From contig NZ_JABKKJ010000004.1 in assembly GCF_013166515.1 (NCBI RefSeq), positions 62,001 through 126,000 of the forward strand: a DNA stretch of 64,000 nt. Reading direction: 5' to 3'. This stretch comes from Xylanibacter caecicola. GTDB lineage: Bacteria; Bacteroidota; Bacteroidia; Bacteroidales; Bacteroidaceae. Below the pieces are notes generated by a model that saw only the letters and a list, made by a program, of their open reading frames with translations, did no database searches and had not been told where the DNA came from. Shown one piece after another: positions 33,177-41,730 of the stretch; position 1 is the first letter of the stretch, and every line of letters begins with the position of its first letter. The position numbers were made by a program, and so were the translations under genes.

Positions 33177-35500
33177 GCAGACTTTTACTTGCATTGCTGT
33201 TGCTTATCTTATGTAACGGCACGGCATTGTCGCAAGATTTCAATCAGATAACAGATGATGGCGCCTATACACCTGCCGGGCAAGATATGCGTAACAGGCG
33301 TGATACGCTGAACAATAACAACAAGGAGATTCCTAAGGGACTGAAGGTGTGGACCGTGGACGAAAGGTTTGGTGACCGTATGGCGGCTGTTCCCGATACA
33401 TCGTCGCACATGTTCATGAACACTATATTCACTTCCGGCATGAGAGGGGAGTACAATACTACCGGAAATCTTGGTGCCCCACGTATAAACCGCATATTCA
33501 TTGACCGTGATATGACGGAGCAATTCATCTTTACACAGCCTTATGACTATTTCATAACGCCTGTGGACAAGTTTCTGTTTACAAATACTTTGTCTCCAAT
33601 AACAAACATATCTTATAATGAATGCGGTGACAAGACAAACGGAGAAGACCATTTAAAGGCTCTGTTTGGTGTAAATGCAGGCAAGGAACTTGGTATGGGA
33701 TTTAAGTTTGACTATATCTACGGGCGTGGATATTATCAAAATCAAAGCACTTCACATTTCAACTATTCAATGTATGCCTCATACCTTGGCGAACGCTACA
33801 ATGCGCATCTGCTGATGTCTACAAATCATGAGAAGGTGGCAGAGAACGGAGGTATAACAGATGACAGGTATATCACTCATCCTGAAATGTTTGAAGATGA
33901 TTTCCGTGAAAACGAAATTCCGGTTGTGCTTGAACGTAACTGGAACAGAAATGATAATCAGCATATATTCTTTTCACACCGGTATAACGTCGGCTTCAGT
34001 CGCAAGGTCAAGATGACGGAGGACGAGATAAAGGCACGCAAGTTTGCCATAGAAGCAAAGAAAGAGAATGATGCTGAGAAAGAAAAGGACAAGGCACGGA
34101 AAAAGGCAAAGCGTGACGGAAAGAAGTTTGATGAGGACGATTTCGATAACCAACGGACTTTTTCCGGTCGTCCGGACGATGCAATAATAGCCGGTGACGA
34201 GCCTACGGTCGTTGCAGACGATAAGAAAAACAGAATTTCCGTTAGCGGTAAGACTGTATTGGACAGTCTTTCTATTGCAGAGAATAAGGTTGCGGAGGAC
34301 ACGTCGTGGATGAAAAACGAGTATGTACCGGTTACAAGTTTCATACATACTCTTAAGGTTGACAACTACAGACGTATATATCAGGCATACGAAACTCCTG
34401 AGAATTATTATGCAAACAAGTATTTTGATGGTATTGGAAGGGCTGCCGGCGACTCCATATATGACAAGACACGCCATTATTCGATAAAGAACACCTTTGC
34501 CATTGCCTTGCTTGAGGGATTTAACAAGTGGGCAAAGGCAGGACTGAAAGCCTTTGCTACATCCGAACTCAGACACTTCACTATTGCAGATGTCAATGAC
34601 GGGCTGGCTAAGTACAGCGAACATAATGTCAGTGTGGGAGGTCAGTTGAGCAAGACACAAGGTTCTTTGCTACATTATAATGTAACCGGAGAGACATGGG
34701 TTGCAGGTGAGGATGCCGGACAGGTAAAGATCGACGCGGCTGCAGACTTGAATTTCAAACTTTTCAACGACACTGTCAGACTTGCGGCACGTGCATATTT
34801 CTATCGTCTCAACCCTACTTTCTATCACAGGCATTTTCATTCCAAGCATTTATGGTGGGACAATACAGACCTTGACAACGAGATACGTTCACATATAGAA
34901 GGCGTTTTCTCTTTGAAACGAACGCGTACACGACTCAGAGTGGCAATAGACGAGTTGAAGAACTATACATATCTGGCGCAGAGTTATAATATTACGGATG
35001 ATTTCGGACGTACAGGAAACAATGTAGCCGTAAATCAGTGTGGTGACAACATCAGTCTTCTTACATTACAACTTGAGCAGGACTTCAGGTTAGGACCGCT
35101 TAACTGGGAAAATCAGATAACTTATCAGAAATCGAGTAAGGCAGAGATTCTTCCTGTTCCGGACGTCAATGTATACAGCAACCTGTATCTGCGCTTTAAA
35201 ATAGCGCGGGTGTTGAAGGTGGATTTGGGCGCGGACGTCAGATACTTCACTAAATATTATGCGCCAGACTATAGTCCCGCCATAGGTCAGTATACAGTAC
35301 AGGACAATGGAGAAAACAACATAAAGCTGGGAGGCTATCCTATTGTCAACGTCTATGCGAACATGCATCTCAAGCAGACACGTTTCTTCGTCATGATGAG
35401 TCATGTCAATGCCGGTGAGGGAGAGGCGTTTCTCACACCTCATTATCCGATAAACACAATGGTCTTTCGCTTTGGTTTGTCATGGAATTTCTTTAATTAG
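33173..35500 (+). CDS. Putative outer membrane porin (Porin_10 type)
   Basis: The 775-residue protein begins with a signal peptide (MSRLLLALLLLILCNGTALS) from the ATG at 33173. The mature part has the family features GLKVWTVDERFGD and the TTGNLGAPRINRIFIDR block, followed by many alternating beta-strands ending in FGLSWNFFN, a typical outer-membrane C-terminal Phe signature. It is likely a beta-barrel with unknown substrate. An unusual insertion near residues 283-345 is extremely charged (KKENDAEKEKDKARKKAKRD) and probably forms a long loop or plug extension. Confidence 0.84.
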   Translation: MSRLLLALLLLILCNGTALSQDFNQITDDGAYTPAGQDMRNRRDTLNNNNKEIPKGLKVWTVDERFGDRMAAVPDTSSHMFMNTIFTSGMRGEYNTTGNLGAPRINRIFIDRDMTEQFIFTQPYDYFITPVDKFLFTNTLSPITNISYNECGDKTNGEDHLKALFGVNAGKELGMGFKFDYIYGRGYYQNQSTSHFNYSMYASYLGERYNAHLLMSTNHEKVAENGGITDDRYITHPEMFEDDFRENEIPVVLERNWNRNDNQHIFFSHRYNVGFSRKVKMTEDEIKARKFAIEAKKENDAEKEKDKARKKAKRDGKKFDEDDFDNQRTFSGRPDDAIIAGDEPTVVADDKKNRISVSGKTVLDSLSIAENKVAEDTSWMKNEYVPVTSFIHTLKVDNYRRIYQAYETPENYYANKYFDGIGRAAGDSIYDKTRHYSIKNTFAIALLEGFNKWAKAGLKAFATSELRHFTIADVNDGLAKYSEHNVSVGGQLSKTQGSLLHYNVTGETWVAGEDAGQVKIDAAADLNFKLFNDTVRLAARAYFYRLNPTFYHRHFHSKHLWWDNTDLDNEIRSHIEGVFSLKRTRTRLRVAIDELKNYTYLAQSYNITDDFGRTGNNVAVNQCGDNISLLTLQLEQDFRLGPLNWENQITYQKSSKAEILPVPDVNVYSNLYLRFKIARVLKVDLGADVRYFTKYYAPDYSPAIGQYTVQDNGENNIKLGGYPIVNVYANMHLKQTRFFVMMSHVNAGEGEAFLTPHYPINTMVFRFGLSWNFFN

Positions 35501-35551
35501 GATGCCCCATGTACGGTAACATTAATAGAAAAAGAAAAGGAAACTTTTATT

Positions 35552-36754
35552 ATGCCACAAATATCTAACCGCGGAATAGAAATGCCGGAGTCGCCGATAC
35601 GTAAGCTGGCTCCGCTTGCTGCCGCTGCAAAGAACAGAGGAATAAAGGTCTATCACCTTAATATAGGTCAGCCCGACCTTCCCACACCGAAGGTTGCGAT
35701 AGACGCAATACGCAATATAGACCGTAACATACTTGAGTATTCACCCTCCCAGGGGTATAAAAGTTATCGCAGGAAGTTGGTAGGATATTACAAGAAGTAT
35801 GATATCGACGTGTCGGCAGACGACATTATCATCACCTGTGGTGGCAGTGAGGCGGTTCTTTTTGCATTTCTTTCATGTCTTAACCCCGGAGATGAAATCA
35901 TTGTGCCCGAACCTGCATATGCCAACTATATGGCTTTTGCCATATCGGCAGGTGCAAGAATAAGGACTATATCCACAACGATAGACGAAGGATTTTCGCT
36001 TCCGAAGGTTGAGAAGTTTGAAGAACTGATAAACGAGCGGACACGTGCCATTCTTATATGCAACCCCAACAACCCTACGGGCTATCTATATACAAGGCGG
36101 GAGATGAACCAGATAAGGGATCTGGTGAAGAAATACGATCTGTATCTTTTCTCCGATGAAGTCTATAGAGAGTATATTTATACCGGTTCTCCCTATATAA
36201 GTGCCTGTCATCTTGAGGGTATAGAACAGAATGTGGTGCTGATAGACTCTGTAAGCAAGCGCTACAGCGAATGCGGCATACGTATCGGTGCACTGATAAC
36301 AAAGAACCTTGAGGTGCGTAAGGCTGTTATGAAATTCTGCCAGGCACGTCTGTCACCTCCGCTTATCGGTCAGATTGCCGCCGAAGCTTCGCTCGATGCT
36401 CCGGAAGAGTATCACCGTGAGATTTACGATGAATATGTAGAGCGTCGTAAATGTCTTATCGACGGGCTGAACCGCATTCCAGGCGTATATTCACCTATAC
36501 CTATGGGGGCTTTTTATACGGTGGCAAAGCTTCCTGTCGATGACAGTGAGAAGTTCTGCAGGTGGTGTCTGGAAGAATTTAATTATGAGGGCGAAACCGT
36601 GATGATGGCTCCGGCAAGCGGATTTTATACAACTCCCGGAGCAGGAATCAATCAGGTGCGTATCGCTTACGTTCTGAATAAAGAAGACCTTACACGTGCC
36701 CTTGTCGTGTTGCGCAAGGCTTTGGATGCTTATCCGGGAAGGGTTGAAGAATGA
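35552..36754 (+). CDS. PLP-dependent aminotransferase, fold type I
   Basis: A 400-residue aminotransferase of the aspartate/alanine superfamily. The N-terminal GQPDLPTPKVAIDAI and EYSPSQGYKSYR blocks, the CGGSEAVLFAF cofactor loop, NPNNPTGYLYTRREM, and the PLP lysine motif SVSKRYSECGIRIG are visible. The C-terminal FYTTPGAGINQVRIAYVLN is also typical. The substrate cannot be read from sequence; aspartate or alanine is likely. The stop overlaps the permease start by 4 bp. Confidence 0.92.
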   Translation: MPQISNRGIEMPESPIRKLAPLAAAAKNRGIKVYHLNIGQPDLPTPKVAIDAIRNIDRNILEYSPSQGYKSYRRKLVGYYKKYDIDVSADDIIITCGGSEAVLFAFLSCLNPGDEIIVPEPAYANYMAFAISAGARIRTISTTIDEGFSLPKVEKFEELINERTRAILICNPNNPTGYLYTRREMNQIRDLVKKYDLYLFSDEVYREYIYTGSPYISACHLEGIEQNVVLIDSVSKRYSECGIRIGALITKNLEVRKAVMKFCQARLSPPLIGQIAAEASLDAPEEYHREIYDEYVERRKCLIDGLNRIPGVYSPIPMGAFYTVAKLPVDDSEKFCRWCLEEFNYEGETVMMAPASGFYTTPGAGINQVRIAYVLNKEDLTRALVVLRKALDAYPGRVEE

Positions 36755-38001
36755 GTTTGCCACTTTTCATAGCCCGCCGTATATATTACGATAGGGCAAA
36801 AGATCGTAAAGTCAGCCGTCCGGCAGTGCAGATAGCCACAATCGGTGTGGCTGTAGGGCTTGCCGTAATGATTGTTTCCGTTTCGGTTGTTTTTGGCTTC
36901 AAACATACTATACGCGACAAGGTCATAGGCTTTGGCAGTCATATAACGGTGGCAAACTTCAAGAGTCTGCATGGCAGCGAACAGCATCCGGTATGTATAC
37001 CGGACAGTATGGCAGGCTGTCTTGTTGCAATAGATGGTGTGAAACATGTGCAGAGATATGCCCTTAAGCAGGGATTGCTAAAGACAGATCGTGATTTTCT
37101 CGGCGTGATGTTTAAAGGTATTGCATGCAGCGAATACGATACTACGTTTATACACAATAATATTATAGAAGGCAGCATACCGGATTTCAGCAGTAGGAAA
37201 GGCAGCAACAAGATTGTCATCTCCAAGATTATAGCCGATAAGTTGGGAATACATGCAGGAGACAAGATATATGCCTATTTTATAAACGATGCGGATGTGA
37301 GGGCGAGGCGCTTCAATGTGTCCGGCATATACGAGACAAATCTTGCCCAGTTTGACAACTCCGTATGTTTTGTCGATTTATATACGGCAGTAAAGTTAAA
37401 CGGTTGGGATAATTGCCGGGTAAGCGGGGCTGAGCTTACTGTTAAGGATTTTGACAATCTTCCTGCGGTTGAGAATGCGGTGATAGACAAAGTGAACAGA
37501 ACAGAAGACAGATATGGTGAGATCTTCTCATCGATGACGGTTCAGGACATGTATCCGCAAATATTCTCATGGCTCGACCTTCTTGACCTTAACGTATGGA
37601 TTATCCTTGTTCTTATGCTGTGTGTTGCCGGATTTACAATGGTCTCAGGACTGCTCATCATAATCCTTGAAAGAACAAATATGATAGGCATACTCAAGTC
37701 TTTAGGATGCAGGAACAAGACCATACGCCATATCTTTATATGGTTTTCCGTATTTATAATAGGGCGGGGTATGCTTATAGGGAACGCTATAGGTGTGGGT
37801 TTGATTGCATTGCAGCATTTTACGGGACTTATAAAACTCGACCCCTCGACGTATTATGTGAGTGTTGTTCCGGTGGAATTCAATGTGATGTTTATCATCA
37901 TACTTAATGTTGTGACGCTTCTTGCAAGTGTCTTTGTGCTTATAGCCCCGAGTTATATTGTCTCGCACATTCATCCTGCAAAGTCAATGAAATATGAGTG
38001 A
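36751..38001 (+). CDS. FtsX-like ABC permease, LolC/E type
   Basis: The 416-residue protein has the layout of LolC/LolE: an N-terminal membrane helix (about residues 25-50), a large periplasmic domain (to about 260), and three further helices, including IILVLMLCVAGFTMVSGLLII and a C-terminal one. The ERTNMIGILKSLGCRN segment is the cytoplasmic coupling loop of FtsX-type permeases. It probably releases lipoproteins for transport to the outer membrane with an ATPase encoded elsewhere. No lolD is in the window. Confidence 0.9.
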   Translation: MSLPLFIARRIYYDRAKDRKVSRPAVQIATIGVAVGLAVMIVSVSVVFGFKHTIRDKVIGFGSHITVANFKSLHGSEQHPVCIPDSMAGCLVAIDGVKHVQRYALKQGLLKTDRDFLGVMFKGIACSEYDTTFIHNNIIEGSIPDFSSRKGSNKIVISKIIADKLGIHAGDKIYAYFINDADVRARRFNVSGIYETNLAQFDNSVCFVDLYTAVKLNGWDNCRVSGAELTVKDFDNLPAVENAVIDKVNRTEDRYGEIFSSMTVQDMYPQIFSWLDLLDLNVWIILVLMLCVAGFTMVSGLLIIILERTNMIGILKSLGCRNKTIRHIFIWFSVFIIGRGMLIGNAIGVGLIALQHFTGLIKLDPSTYYVSVVPVEFNVMFIIILNVVTLLASVFVLIAPSYIVSHIHPAKSMKYE

Positions 38002-38008
38002 TGTTTCA

Positions 38009-38089
38009 TAAAGCTATGCTTTACGATGTCTAACCCTATGCTTTACGTATCGTAACCCATAGCTTTATGGTGCGTAAAGCATAGCTTTA
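38009..38089. terminator. Long hairpin between convergent genes
   Basis: A perfect 17-bp inverted repeat, arms at 38009-38025 and 38073-38089, is built from the word aaagctatgctttacg. Partial copies of the same word lie in the loop. It stands between the permease (+) and the 383-residue protein (-), so it may end both. The T-tract is weak. Confidence 0.5.
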
Positions 38090-38139
38090 TTGTTACCGGT
38101 GTTTTTCGTCACGAGGCGATGGTACTTCCAAGCCGTTTT

Positions 38140-39291
38140 TTATATTAAGACCTTACAGCTGTATGTTTTGCCGTTTACGTTGATATACAGTATATAGTCT
38201 CCATGTCTAAGCCCGTTGCAGTCAATGCTGACATTGCTGCTTTCTCCTGTGGCACCTTGTATATTCCTACTTTTATATACTATTCCGGTAATGTCACATA
38301 CAAGTATTTTTATATCAACCTTTTTACTAAGACTGTATTCAATGTCAATTATACCTCCTTCGATACTTGTTTTATATTGGAAAAGTTCATCCGTTCTTTT
38401 ATTTTTATCCGTATCAATATCGACGTTCGGATTATTCTTTTCTGTTTCTATGTTCTCACGTACCATCCTGTTATCCTCATCGTAAAGAAGCTCCTGCTCT
38501 GATACAGGACAATAAAGGGCAGTCAGACATACGGGGGAGCCACTCTCATCGCTTATGGCAGTGGTCTCTATAACTGGATATCTGTATCCTGTGGCATACC
38601 AGCTGTATCTGTTTATTTCCATTACAGGAATATTTTTGTCGGATATGGTCATTATACTGTCCGTATTATATGGTACAATGCTGTCGATGTATGTTTCAAG
38701 TTCCTGTTCCGTCAATATATATTTCATGTTTTGCCATCCTACAAGTTTCCTGCTATGTACCCTTATGACGTTGTATAGTATGTTTTCTTCCGGCAGAATA
38801 AGTGTCCCTGTCGCATCAGATTCAACCTCGTATATTCCTGATATCCTTGACATCATACGCTCGGAATATGCGGCAGTACCGTGAAATACACCGCTGATTT
38901 TGTCACCGTATGTAATAGGGTAGTGCAGTATGGCTTCCGGTCTGTCGTAGCAGATGCGTGTGGTGCTGTTCTCATAACCGTTTTTTATCAGGGTGTCTGC
39001 ATGCTCTGTGTAATAATATCTGGTTTTATTCTCTATCCCGACTATGGTATTCTTGTTATCGGCAACGGATGAATAGGTTACCGTGTAATTCTTGTCAAGA
39101 ATGTCAACATCGCTGAAATCCCATACAACATCCTTGCCGTTTCCTCCTTCATTCTTGTATGTAATGATCTGTTTTCTTATTTCATCACCTGCACGATAGG
39201 AGTGTAAGTCAGTCCTTTTTTCCTGTGCATACGCATTTGTCACAGCCTGTGACAGGATTACAATTATTATTGTAGTTAAATATATCTGCAT
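38140..39291 (-). CDS. Secreted protein with T9SS-type C-terminal sorting domain
   Basis: A 383-residue protein with a signal peptide ending near AYAQ. The central part is unrecognised. The last 80 residues have the pattern of a type IX secretion C-terminal domain: VDIKILVCDITGIVYKSR, then VSIDCNGLRHGDYILYINV and the final GKTYSCKVLI. This predicts transport over the outer membrane and surface attachment, provided a T9SS is present elsewhere. Many tyrosines and threonines point to a beta-rich surface protein. It lies next to the RHS/immunity region on the same strand. Confidence 0.7.
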   Translation of the reverse strand: MQIYLTTIIIVILSQAVTNAYAQEKRTDLHSYRAGDEIRKQIITYKNEGGNGKDVVWDFSDVDILDKNYTVTYSSVADNKNTIVGIENKTRYYYTEHADTLIKNGYENSTTRICYDRPEAILHYPITYGDKISGVFHGTAAYSERMMSRISGIYEVESDATGTLILPEENILYNVIRVHSRKLVGWQNMKYILTEQELETYIDSIVPYNTDSIMTISDKNIPVMEINRYSWYATGYRYPVIETTAISDESGSPVCLTALYCPVSEQELLYDEDNRMVRENIETEKNNPNVDIDTDKNKRTDELFQYKTSIEGGIIDIEYSLSKKVDIKILVCDITGIVYKSRNIQGATGESSNVSIDCNGLRHGDYILYINVNGKTYSCKVLI

Positions 39292-39398
39292 TTTGTAGTT
39301 CTTGGTTTTAGGTATAATGTTTTTAGTTTATGGTATTTTACAATGCTATGCTCATATTAATTTAGTTCCGTGTTACCTTAAAGTTCTGACATGGTTTC

Positions 39399-39818
39399 TT
39401 ATGACTCACTATATTTTTCGATTTTAATCTCTTTGTTGCTCATTACTACATATGCTTTATTCAGACGCGGTATCCAATATTCCCATCTTTCCTCCATCGG
39501 ATCATTTTCATTATATACATAAAGATAAAGCTGTAGCCCGTCTTCAAATAAAACTTCGAGGTTACGTTCCTCATCCATTCGCACGTATTGTACTTCTTTT
39601 CCTAATAACTGATGCGTTGCTACAGCCATCTTTCCGGTATTAGGAGTATCGTCATCATTGACCGTTCCTAAAAGCTCGTCTTCTCTCCAAATTTCCCAAT
39701 AACACCATGTCCAAATACTATTGTCATTCTCTACAGTAATAAGAAGAATTGGTCCCATTCCTCCTCCAGCACTGCTGTAAATAACCTTTTGTCCTACAAG
39801 CTCTTCTAATTCTTTCAT
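39399..39818 (-). CDS. Putative RHS-toxin immunity protein, copy 1
   Basis: A 139-residue cytoplasmic protein without signal peptide. It differs from the protein at 41288-41707 at only three positions and is related to the one at 40725-41177. Conserved features are the start MKELEELVGQKVIYSSAGG, tryptophans in WTWCYWEIWRED and EERWEYWIPRL, and an acidic surface. The third copy of the family is directly next to a large RHS gene, so immunity is the best guess. No known immunity family was recognised. Confidence 0.6.
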   Translation of the reverse strand: MKELEELVGQKVIYSSAGGGMGPILLITVENDNSIWTWCYWEIWREDELLGTVNDDDTPNTGKMAVATHQLLGKEVQYVRMDEERNLEVLFEDGLQLYLYVYNENDPMEERWEYWIPRLNKAYVVMSNKEIKIEKYSES

Positions 39819-39841
39819 AGTTGTTATTTGTTTTATTGATG
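39404..39841. repeat. Large direct repeat, copy 1 (immunity gene)
   Basis: About 435 bp, almost identical to 41293-41730. It includes the whole putative immunity gene and about 20 bp upstream of it. Recombination between the copies would delete the two genes in between. Confidence 0.8.
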
Positions 39842-40675
39842 TTGGATTTCTTCTTCGTTTTTTCTAAAGACGAATGTTAGATTTATCGGAACAAAATCAA
39901 AAGGCAGGCGTTCTTTATTTGGCTGCCATTTTATCTCATTCTTGTATAACTCCATTATATGATTGACGACCGGATTGATAACAGTTTTTTCTTTAGTCTT
40001 GTTTTTAATCAATACATTCACAACAGTAGTATTTCCCATAATGTCCATTCTGCAAAATCCCTTTAATTCTATAGTGTCCGGAATATCGGGAATTTTATAC
40101 AGACTGTCTGCTGCTTTCTTCAGATATCTTCTTAATGTGTCCTTGCCGGCTATCATGATGTTTTCAACGCGGCGTTCTTGAACTACGGTATGCTTTTCCT
40201 CGTAATCTTCTTTACAGACAATACTGTCGATATAGTTTTTTAATTCCTGTGAGACTTTAAAGAAATATCCCTCCATAAACATATAGCCTCTATCCATACA
40301 GGCCGTTCTGACAGAGTCAGATGAGTAGAAATATATTTTGCATCTTACATCCATAGTTTGTCTCCTTGATGGTTCGAGATTTCTGAGCATATCATGCAAA
40401 TTATTAATAATACGCCTGTCCTTTATTTTATATCTCCTTATTTTGCTGGCAAAATCAACTTCAAAATTCATACAAGAGACGTCACAATCGGTCATTAAAT
40501 ACCAGTCTGAATGAGATATGAGGATACTGTCAATATTCTGTATCACGGGCTTATATTCTTTTGCATTGGAGCGGCAGAAAGCTCCAAGCATGATAATTGT
40601 ATATACAATTGTCCGTAGCACGGTCGTTGCCTTTGTGCGTAAAACTTGTAAAAAGTGATGTGTAAATCTTTCCAT
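39833..40675 (-). CDS. Secreted protein with TonB-C-like end
   Basis: A 280-residue protein. The N-terminus is basic with a hydrophobic stretch ending in SNAKE (about residue 40), suggesting an exported or membrane-tethered protein. The C-terminal part has features of TonB C-terminal domains: FCRMDIMGNTTVVNVLI, a helix, then IKWQPNKERLPFDFVPINL. Bacteroidota have many such proteins that are not true TonBs. It stands between two immunity-like genes and may be a cargo gene of the locus. It is not obviously a toxin. Confidence 0.5.
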   Translation of the reverse strand: MERFTHHFLQVLRTKATTVLRTIVYTIIMLGAFCRSNAKEYKPVIQNIDSILISHSDWYLMTDCDVSCMNFEVDFASKIRRYKIKDRRIINNLHDMLRNLEPSRRQTMDVRCKIYFYSSDSVRTACMDRGYMFMEGYFFKVSQELKNYIDSIVCKEDYEEKHTVVQERRVENIMIAGKDTLRRYLKKAADSLYKIPDIPDTIELKGFCRMDIMGNTTVVNVLIKNKTKEKTVINPVVNHIMELYKNEIKWQPNKERLPFDFVPINLTFVFRKNEEEIQHQ

Positions 40676-40724
40676 ATTAAAAATGCGATGTTATGCATCA
40701 AGCTAAGATGTATATCAATTGACC

Positions 40725-41177
40725 TTAAAGTTCAGATATTGTTTCGTATGATTCATTATATTCATAATACTTTCCGATTTTAATTTCTTTGTTGATCATT
40801 ACTACATATACTTTATCAAGACGCGGTATCCAATATTCCCACCTTTCCTCTATGGGATCTTCTATTCCTTCTTCTTCCACATAAACGTACAGTTGCAGTC
40901 CGTCTTCAAATAAGACTTCGAGGTTACGTGCCTCATCCATCCGCACATATTGTACTTCCTTTCCTAATAGCTGATGCGTTGCTACAGCCATCTTTCCTGT
41001 ATTAGGCGTATTGTCATCGTAAGCCGTTCCTAAAAGTTCGTCTTCTCTCCAGATTTCCCAATATCCCCATGTCCAGATGCTGTTGTCGTTCTCAACCGTA
41101 AGAAGGAGAATAGATCCCAATCCTCCAGCACTGCTGTAAGTAACCTTTTGTCCTACAAGTTCTTCTAATTCTTCCAT
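40725..41177 (-). CDS. Putative RHS-toxin immunity protein, diverged copy
   Basis: A 150-residue paralogue of the proteins at 39399 and 41288. The start MEELEELVGQKVTYSSAGG at 41177 aligns with their start. The frame is open six codons further upstream. The middle is nearly conserved, but a loop near residue 105 reads VEEEGIEDPIEER instead of NENDPMEER, and the tail is extended by YNESYETISEL. Such diverging extra copies are typical of immunity arrays that retain protection against former or foreign toxins. The function is inferred from position. Confidence 0.55.
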   Translation of the reverse strand: MEELEELVGQKVTYSSAGGLGSILLLTVENDNSIWTWGYWEIWREDELLGTAYDDNTPNTGKMAVATHQLLGKEVQYVRMDEARNLEVLFEDGLQLYVYVEEEGIEDPIEERWEYWIPRLDKVYVVMINKEIKIGKYYEYNESYETISEL

Positions 41178-41287
41178 TCTATATATTCTTTTCAATTTTA
41201 TTTAATGTTTTCATTGGAACATCAGCCTTATACCATAAGGTAGTTCAAGATGTATATCAACTAACCTTAAAGCTTAGTTATTGTTTT

Positions 41288-41707
41288 TTATGACTCACTA
41301 TATTGTTCGATTTTAATCTCTTTGTTGCTCATTACTACATATGCTTTATTCAGACGCGGTATCCAATATTCCCATCTTTCCTCCATCGGATCATTTTCAT
41401 CATATACATAAAGATAAAGCTGTAGCCCGTCTTCAAATAAAACTTTGAGGTTACGTTCCTCATCCATCCGCACGTATTGTACTTCTTTTCCTAATAACTG
41501 ATGCGTTGCTACAGCCATCTTTCCGGTATTAGGAGTATCGTCATCGTTGACCGTTCCTAAAAGCTCGTCTTCTCTCCAAATTTCCCAATAACACCATGTC
41601 CAAATACTATTGTCATTCTCTACAGTAATAAGAAGAATTGGTCCCATTCCTCCTCCAGCACTGCTGTAAATAACCTTTTGTCCTACAAGTTCTTCTAATT
41701 CTTTCAT
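41288..41707 (-). CDS. Putative RHS-toxin immunity protein, copy 2 (next to RHS gene)
   Basis: A 139-residue protein that begins 21 bp after the end of the RHS gene on the same strand, exactly where a cognate immunity gene is expected. It has no signal peptide, as needed for a cytoplasmic antidote. It is nearly identical to the gene at 39399-39818 (Lys for Glu, Asp for Asn and Gln for Lys as the three changes). A recent duplication is indicated. Binding to the toxin domain is assumed and not shown. Confidence 0.65.
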   Translation of the reverse strand: MKELEELVGQKVIYSSAGGGMGPILLITVENDNSIWTWCYWEIWREDELLGTVNDDDTPNTGKMAVATHQLLGKEVQYVRMDEERNLKVLFEDGLQLYLYVYDENDPMEERWEYWIPRLNKAYVVMSNKEIKIEQYSES

Positions 41708-41730
41708 AGTTGTTATTTGTTTTATTGATT
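41293..41730. repeat. Large direct repeat, copy 2 (immunity gene)
   Basis: Matches 39404-39841 with only a handful of base differences. The copy extends a short distance upstream of the immunity gene, up to the end of the RHS gene. Confidence 0.8.
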
